DNA of 64,000 nt from Lumbricus rubellus. Lineage: Eukaryota; Annelida; Clitellata; Crassiclitellata; Lumbricidae. The DNA is taken from contig OX243816.1 of assembly GCA_945859605.1 (NCBI GenBank), positions 23,870,864-23,934,863 on the forward strand, given 5' to 3'. How positions within the stretch are numbered: the stretch's first letter is position 1; the number at the start of each line of letters is the position of its first letter. The position numbers were made by a program, and so were the translations under genes. The notes under the pieces were generated by a model. The model did not search any database. It saw only the letters and a list, made by a program, of their open reading frames with translations, and was not told where the DNA came from. Shown here one piece after another: positions 59,901 to 64,000 of the stretch.

Positions 59901-61859
59901 AAGCATGGCAGTCCAATTGCTAAGTTTGCCCAAGAAGAGATAGTTCAGAATCTTCAGATATCATAAAACAAGAAAATCGATAACTTGTACGGTATATAGT
60001 GCCACTGTAATTATGCACTAGGCACTCATTCAAACGCTCAAACAAAACTGAAAAGAATTCATGAGCAAACTACATTTCAGCAAATCTGAGACAGAACGAT
60101 GGAAAGAACAAGCATCAATGTAGCCTGAAACATTTTGGTTGTTGTAGAAGATTAAGTCAGAGTAGTGTGAACAAATCACATGTATACATACATAAAGGAA
60201 GAATGTTCCAAAGTCTTAGGCCAGAAACAAAAAAGACCAACAGTTTCTTCAGAACAGTCTTTCTCCTCAGAAAAGTTGATCAATCAGGCAAGCAATATGA
60301 ACTTGTGAAGAGTATGGAGGCAGATCAGACTGCACAGATATTATTAAGCCAAGGGTCTAAAGTTGTTGTGGAATTCTTAAACAGGATAAAACATAGAGCT
60401 ACTTTGGAAGCAGAATCCAATTATCAATCATTCAAGACAATATATATATATACAAACACAGAGACGTGGCACAAAACAGTACGTTCATTCGTTGTCTGCT
60501 CTCAACAGGCAGGTTCATATGACCAACGACGCCACTCATCTCTTGTCTGTGCCTTTCTCTTCATTCTACTCTACATTGTCTTCCTTCATCATCATCCAGT
60601 CCAGCAGCATTGTTCTTCGTCTTCCTCCTCATGTCTTTTTTTCCTCCATTCTTCCTTCGATGATTTCTCTTATAAAGTTACAGTAGAAGATTCAAATTGA
60701 TTTTGAACATTCAAAATTGCAGAACTCTATAATGTTCCTACCCATCTGACCAAGCACCATTCCACTCACGATGACCCCATGGATTCCTCAGACGAAGCAA
60801 CTTTATCTTCTCCTCTTTAACATCAACCTATCAACCAAAGGATATGCACAAATTTAACAGTTGTGCAATTGATTATATTATTTTAGTTTATGCAAGAAGT
60901 CAAATAGGATGTAAGACTGGTCTCTCTCGCTATATGGCTTCCTAGGCAGAGCCATGAAATAACTATTTCAACCTCACGTCAACTGCACGTTACCACAATA
61001 CTCATCCATACTATAAACAATTAAACAGTGTACGCATTGCTTAATAAATACAAAACATTATCTCACTATGTCAACTATCCACCAATAAAATGCTTTATGC
61101 CAAAAGTTTCTTACGAAAATATGCGCAAACCAAGTAAGATGTGCTTAAACAAAGTTTTCATAAAACACACTGTTGAAACGAAAACATAAACTTGAAAATG
61201 AGATTAAACATTTAATTCACTTCCACATCACACATCACCAATTGCATATATCTTTGGCAAACTTGTGTTGCAAACTCAGAGAGAGACTGTCCAACAATGT
61301 AATAAGAAAAAATTAAAGATACAACTGAAGCCAACCGCGAAATAAACAAGCAATGGATAAGTTAAATAACACACTCAAGTTTTTTCAGTTAAAATGAAAC
61401 AAATATCAGTAAATAATCCAAAAGAATGCTTTCAAACATAACTTAATTAGAGCTTAGTATTAAGACCACAATGATTGATTGAACCAGATCATGTACTTGT
61501 AATTAGTAAGTTCTGCTGTTGTGCCAGCATCTAATGTAAATGGGAGTGGGGGGGAGGGTAATGGTAACACTATGGCATGAAAGAGCACATGAACACGGGA
61601 TCACTTCCCACTACCCTCTTAACAAAGGTCTACTCAACCTTTCATTCAGCAGATGGCATTGGAAAAAAGACCAGTAGGATGTGATAGGTACCTTGCATCA
61701 AGAGTAAAGACACTCTCATAAGTTACGAAAAATGTAACATCTAGCCATTTAATCTACAACTAAACTAACAAACATTACCTCAATTACATGCGTGATGCTG
61801 TAGGCATGCCCTGTTACTAGGCCATTTGCAAGTCTTTCTTCAAATTTACCATTCTGTGC
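37703..61859 (-). CDS. CAPN: Classical calpain, copy 2 (exons e5-e17; 5' part right of window)
   Basis: Second copy of the same gene. Exons e5-e15 are the copy-1 exons shifted by 43,166 bases. The coding sequence then continues into e16 (EF3, 42644-42722) and e17 (EF4, 37703-37819), which occur once in the window. Exons e1-e4 should lie beyond 64000. The final exon (EF5 and stop) was not identified; e17 ends in phase 1 before a good gtaaga donor. No amino-acid difference from copy 1 is visible in e5-e15, so both would encode the same protein there. If the duplication is real, the two genes lie head to tail, with the 3' end of this one and the promoter of copy 1 inside 30.1-37.7 kb. Confidence 0.9.
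38077..38850 (-). mobile_element. Mariner-type element, 774 bp, decayed transposase
   Basis: Termini CACTGTGTCCGCG / CGCGGACACAGTG flanked by TA, arms of about 250 bp. The interior minus strand (38305-38475) reads VFRSRIHDIDKRRVRLIEE, FDQVIIDMTIKQ, CVREQKEHFDHHLELNF with stops, matching the C-terminus of mariner transposases. Confidence 0.85.
38866..38930 (-). mobile_element. SINE/LINE 3' tail fragment, minus strand
   Basis: Reads tatagtgccccttcaagg, ctactcaggagtgctccc on the plus strand, the inverse of the shared tail. It abuts the mariner element. Confidence 0.5.
40729..41170 (+). mobile_element. LINE ORF2 C-terminal remnant
   Basis: Encodes LSTLLYGAETWPMTVANGKR, HRWLRRILHISWKD and, after a frameshift, RLKWMGQLGHVTRME, RRGRGRPRKNWMETVREDLQ. 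This is one of the best-preserved LINE pieces in the window. Nested in 40077-41768. Confidence 0.9.
41225..41586. mobile_element. hAT-type MITE, 362 bp
   Basis: Termini CAGGGGTGTCAAA / TTTGACACCCCTG; flanks atataata and atatgata (7 of 8). Family of 30206-30618. A short internal duplication (ccctggcccgccacttgtta) sits near the right end. Confidence 0.85.
41865..41899. repeat. (TA)n microsatellite
   Basis: About 16 TA units after gtgtgtata. Confidence 0.95.
42033..42305. mobile_element. hAT-type MITE, 273 bp
   Basis: Termini CATGGGTGCCCGCA / TGCGGGCGCCCATG with a perfect 8-bp duplication ACTGAAGA (42025-42032, 42306-42313). Same family as 23700-24061. Confidence 0.9.
42644..42722 (-). CDS. 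Calpain exon e16, copy 2 (EF3)
   Basis: 79 bp, phase 0 to phase 1, acceptor cttattgtag, donor gttagt. Encodes FVSFDADTSGKLNSTELEKA, a canonical EF-hand loop (D-D-S-K-E ligands with the central Gly) matching EF3 of calpains. A 3.4-kb hAT element ends 34 bp downstream of its donor. Confidence 0.93.
42723..43109. other. Intron e15-e16, near e16
   Basis: Contains caggggtgaaagggagc at 42866, resembling a hAT left end, but no matching right end. Short frames here show no family. Confidence 0.35.
43110..43255 (+). mobile_element. LINE reverse-transcriptase C-terminal remnant crossing 43167
   Basis: Frameshifted frames read RAQTLLTSRAFTDV and then VFKSLHWLLLEQPINFKTV, like the SLHWLPV region downstream of CR1/L2-type reverse transcriptases. 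Similarity continues on both sides of 43167. The portion after 43167 is repeated at 1-89. Confidence 0.6.
43562..43858 (+). mobile_element. LINE reverse-transcriptase remnant (copy 2)
   Basis: Copy of 396-692 with the same frameshift. Confidence 0.8.
43863..44213 (+). mobile_element. LINE reverse-transcriptase remnant, second clade (copy 2)
   Basis: Copy of 697-1047. Confidence 0.75.
44646..45126. repeat. Degenerate minisatellite (copy 2)
   Basis: Copy of 1480-1960 with no unit gained or lost. Confidence 0.65.
46026..46126 (-). CDS. Calpain exon e15, copy 2 (degenerate EF2)
   Basis: Identical to 2860-2960. In this copy the next exon is visible: the phase-0 end joins e16 at 42722, giving ...TILPK-ESFVSFDAD in register with the EF2-EF3 transition of other calpains. 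Confidence 0.85.
46392..46412 (-). CDS. Tentative calpain micro-exon e14, copy 2
   Basis: Identical to 3226-3246, with the same uncertainty about the splice sites. Confidence 0.4.
46518..46638 (-). CDS. Calpain exon e13, copy 2 (EF1)
   Basis: Identical to 3352-3472; EF1 of the penta-EF-hand domain. Confidence 0.92.
46832..46999. repeat. 24-bp minisatellite (copy 2)
   Basis: Copy of 3666-3833 with the same unit number and order. Confidence 0.9.
47802..48032 (+). mobile_element. tRNA-Arg-like SINE (copy 2)
   Basis: Copy of 4636-4866 with the same ATT tail length. Confidence 0.85.
48245..48278 (-). CDS. Calpain exon e12, copy 2 (linker)
   Basis: Identical to 5079-5112; acidic linker between domain III and the EF-hands. 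Confidence 0.79.
48556..49039 (+). mobile_element. LINE RT fragment between direct repeats (copy 2)
   Basis: Copy of 5390-5873, with the same direct repeats. Confidence 0.6.
49688..49908 (-). CDS. Calpain exon e11, copy 2
   Basis: Identical to 6522-6742; end of domain III. Confidence 0.95.
50322..50369. repeat. (CA)n microsatellite forming the e10 donor (copy 2)
   Basis: Same repeat and same length as 7156-7203. Confidence 0.95.
50370..50536 (-). CDS. Calpain exon e10, copy 2
   Basis: Identical to 7204-7370, including the TG repeats at both splice sites. Confidence 0.94.
50547..50603. repeat. (CA)n(TA)n(CA)n microsatellite (copy 2)
   Basis: Same as 7381-7437, including the phase break. 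Confidence 0.93.
51273..51360 (-). CDS. Calpain exon e9, copy 2
   Basis: Identical to 8107-8194; domain III start with TAGGS. Confidence 0.89.
51413..52831 (+). mobile_element. Non-autonomous Helitron (copy 2)
   Basis: Copy of 8247-9665 with identical ends. Confidence 0.87.
51936..52774 (+). repeat. G-rich minisatellite (copy 2)
   Basis: Copy of 8770-9608, without detected unit changes. Confidence 0.93.
53316..54646 (-). mobile_element. CR1/L2-like LINE remnant (copy 2)
   Basis: Copy of 10150-11480. Confidence 0.85.
55226..55519 (+). mobile_element. LINE endonuclease remnant (copy 2)
   Basis: Copy of 12060-12353. Confidence 0.7.
55520..56197. mobile_element. piggyBac-like MITE (copy 2)
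   Basis: Copy of 12354-13031 with the same TTAA flanks. Confidence 0.85.
57038..57119 (-). CDS. Calpain exon e8, copy 2
   Basis: Identical to 13872-13953; end of subdomain IIb. Confidence 0.94.
58083..58160 (-). CDS. Calpain exon e7, copy 2
   Basis: Identical to 14917-14994; ends with the DDGEF motif of subdomain IIb. Confidence 0.93.
60742..60827 (-). CDS. Calpain exon e6, copy 2 (catalytic Asn)
   Basis: Identical to 17576-17661; carries RNPWG. Confidence 0.95.
61779..61859 (-). CDS. Calpain exon e5, copy 2 (catalytic His)
   Basis: Identical to 18613-18693; carries GHAYS. First exon of copy 2 inside the window; e1-e4 of this gene would lie beyond 64000. Confidence 0.94.
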
Positions 61860-61905
61860 CTTGTAACACAGAAACAAAATAAATAATAATAAAACTGCTG
61901 TATAA

Positions 61906-62638
61906 CTGACCAGTTTTTATTAAATTACGAATATCAATATGAAATTTTACAAGCTTAAAGACAATTCATATCTACATATGATGACCAGATTTCATCAAAA
62001 TATTTCAAATAGAACAAAAGTTGTATACCACTTTTAGGGAGGAAACCCACCGTTTTTTGACGATTCAAAAACGAAACGCAACAAAAAGTAATAAAAACAC
62101 AATTTTATTAAGTATCATCCCAAATAACTGCTGTCAAATAAACTTGGTAGTGCTTTACAACTTGTGTTCAATGTGCTCATCACCAGTGCCAACACTTCTT
62201 TTGAGTTTCTTTGAAAAGTTCTTGATGGACCTGTTCACGCGTTCCAAAGGCAAATCTTCCCATATCAACTCCAATGCGACTTCATAGTGACGTGCGGCTA
62301 CGCTGGTAGCCTGTTTATTTTTAAAATAATATACTAACAATGATCATCTGGCAATATCAAGGCTATTTGATAACAACTATCTGAGATGAGGCTTAATAAA
62401 GTCGTGTTTTTGCTACTTTTTGCTGCATTACCAGAGGTACGTTTTTGAATCGTCAAAAACGATGGGTGGCCTCCCTAAAAGCAGTATAACTGATGTTCCG
62501 TTTGAAATATTTAGATGAAATCTGGCCATCATGTGTAAATATGAATTGTCTTTAAGCCAGTAAAATTTCATTTCGAAATTCTTACTTCTGGCCAAGATAT
62601 GGCAAAAAACCTAGGGGGTCTTTTTTACTCGCACCCTG
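61906..62638 (-). mobile_element. Mariner-type relic (copy 2)
   Basis: Copy of 18740-19472. Confidence 0.7.
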
Positions 62639-62652
62639 TACAAACATACATT

Positions 62653-62881
62653 GTGGGGCACGGTGGTGTAGTGGGTATGTTTGTCGCCTTGCAGCCGAAA
62701 GGTTGCAGGTTCGAGTCCACCTCAAGTCGCCACGTAAAGACCTTGGGCAGAATCCTTCACTCGCAATTGCTCAGTGCTTCGGCGTGAAACTCAGATGCAG
62801 TGTCCGCTCTGCAGTCTGGAGCGCCTCTGAGTAGAAAGCTTGAAGGGGGCGCTTTAACAAGTGCACATACAAATATACATC
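62653..62881 (+). mobile_element. tRNA-derived SINE, second family (copy 2)
   Basis: Copy of 19487-19715. Confidence 0.88.
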
Positions 62882-62899
62882 TTTTTCTCAGAGTATCAA

Positions 62900-63499
62900 T
62901 CTGTATAAATAAAAATGTAACCGCGTTTGGCTCGGCTTCAAAGATCTCCGAACTTTCTTCATTGATTGCTTTCGAAACTTCACCAAAACGTTTAGTTCCA
63001 ACACGGCCGGGTTTGCAGATGCTTTTTGGGAAAAAGCGCAATCTTTTAAACCAAAAAAGCAACTTTGCAAATTCTACCGTTTTCAACACATACGCCCGTC
63101 AATAAGCCTTGCCTTAAAATTCGGGCGCGTTTCAAATGATGGTTCAATTGTGTTCCGTTTATGTAGCGCATTTCAACACATTCGATTGCGGCCTTTTTGC
63201 TGACGAGCTTTAAGGCACTATCCGCGTCGCTGTCGGTCCGTGTCGGGAAGGTACGGTGTGAGGGAGGAAAGGAGGGGAGAGAGCGGGATGAAGAGGGAGG
63301 GGAGAGATGGAGGATGAAGGGGGAGGGGGAGCATCGGAGGAGATGGGGAGGGGAAAGCAGGGGAGGGACTCCGAGGGAGAAGGGCAGAAGGAGGGGAGGG
63401 GAGGGAAGGCGAGGGGGAGGGATAGGGGAGGGGAGGAGTAGGGGAGGTAGGGGAGGGTGGTCTTTTCTGCCACAGCAACGCGTGGCCGGGTTCAGCTAG
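62900..63499 (+). mobile_element. Non-autonomous Helitron, 600 bp (copy 2)
   Basis: Copy of 19734-20333, with G at 63480 instead of T, so the hairpin region reads caacgcgtggc. Confidence 0.85.
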
Positions 63500-63799
63500 T
63501 GACAAATAATTTTTAAAAGCCCAGTTTCTAATACAGTCCAGTTCTTAAATTAATCCGAACAGCAATGCAAAAAAAATTACAACAACAAATCAGTAGATAT
63601 TAAGCATCAGTACTTTAAAAATCTTAAGCTGATCCTTGCTGTAAGATTCAACAGTATTGATGTCTATTAACTGCTGTGTACATGCTAAAATCCTATTTCT
63701 TGGTCATTAATGCTCATTTTTAAACAGTACAGACTTTTCCATTAATATATTCTGCTTCCTATCACATCAGCCAAGCACTTCATCAAGTACCCGTCAAGC

Positions 63800-64000
63800 T
63801 AGGGCTGCCAACCATCACGAATTCGCCGAGAAAGTCCCAGAATCAGCGATGTGCGTCCGTGTCCCAGAATTTGTGGTTGATTTGCATTGACAAAATGATG
63901 TTATTTTGCACACAAACTTGGCAAGTTGTGTGATGATTTTGCATTCTGCGCTCTACTAAACCTAACGTTGTTGGCTGAACATTGAATGTTTTACAACGCT
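63800..64000. mobile_element. hAT-type MITE (copy 2, cut by window end)
   Basis: First 201 bp of the element at 20634-21033, with the same CGTCAAGC flank. Confidence 0.8.

Larger units (their letters stand above)
43167..64000. repeat. Right part of the 43,166-bp tandem repeat (copy 2)
   Basis: Near-identical to 1-20834. Position 43167 is probably not a physical junction: a LINE remnant runs across it (about 43110-43255), and calpain exon e15 in this copy (46026-46126) joins in phase to e16 at 42644-42722 to its left. This fits a tandem array in which the window start falls inside a unit. Confidence 0.97.

Overview
This is animal (metazoan) nuclear DNA. It is AT-rich, has long introns with GT-AG splice sites, and is crowded with SINEs, LINEs, mariner, hAT, piggyBac-like and Helitron copies and microsatellites. 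The species cannot be named from the window; a marine invertebrate is a guess. The only protein-coding gene I can support is a classical calpain (calcium-dependent cysteine protease) on the minus strand. Almost every long open frame elsewhere is a repeat, a decayed transposon or chance.

The main large-scale fact is a tandem duplication with a period of 43,166 bp. Bases 1-20834 reappear as 43167-64000, and I found one substitution between them (T at 20314, G at 63480). Even the microsatellites have the same lengths. The single-copy middle (20835-43166) completes one unit, so the window shows about 1.5 units and neither outer edge. The unit carries one calpain gene. Copy 1 runs from exon e1 (30 kb) to e15 (2.9 kb) and continues left of the window. 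Copy 2 enters from the right at e5 (61.9 kb), passes through e15 (46.0 kb), and ends with EF-hand exons e16 (42.7 kb) and e17 (37.8 kb). Splice phases match at every junction, including across 43167.

In transcription order (right to left) the exons encode: end of the N-terminal region and the oxyanion Gln (e1); catalytic Cys (e2); rest of subdomain IIa (e3-e4); catalytic His (e5) and Asn (e6); rest of IIb (e7-e8); the C2-like domain III (e9-e11); an acidic linker (e12); EF1 (e13); a tentative micro-exon (e14); a degenerate EF2 (e15); EF3 (e16); EF4 (e17). The true N-terminus, EF5, stop codon and promoter were not found. They should lie in 30.1-37.7 kb, between the 3' end of copy 2 and the start of copy 1.

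Regions: 1-20.8 kb and its copy hold LINE remnants, one tRNA-Arg-like SINE, one copy of a second tRNA-derived SINE, two non-autonomous Helitrons, a piggyBac-like MITE and a mariner relic. From 20.6 to 42.6 kb I recognise 13 hAT-type elements, 12 with 8-bp target duplications, several nested. The same stretch holds three two-armed mariner-type elements sharing one terminal motif, a foldback with G-runs and CATA microsatellite arms, and a 58-bp-arm hairpin.
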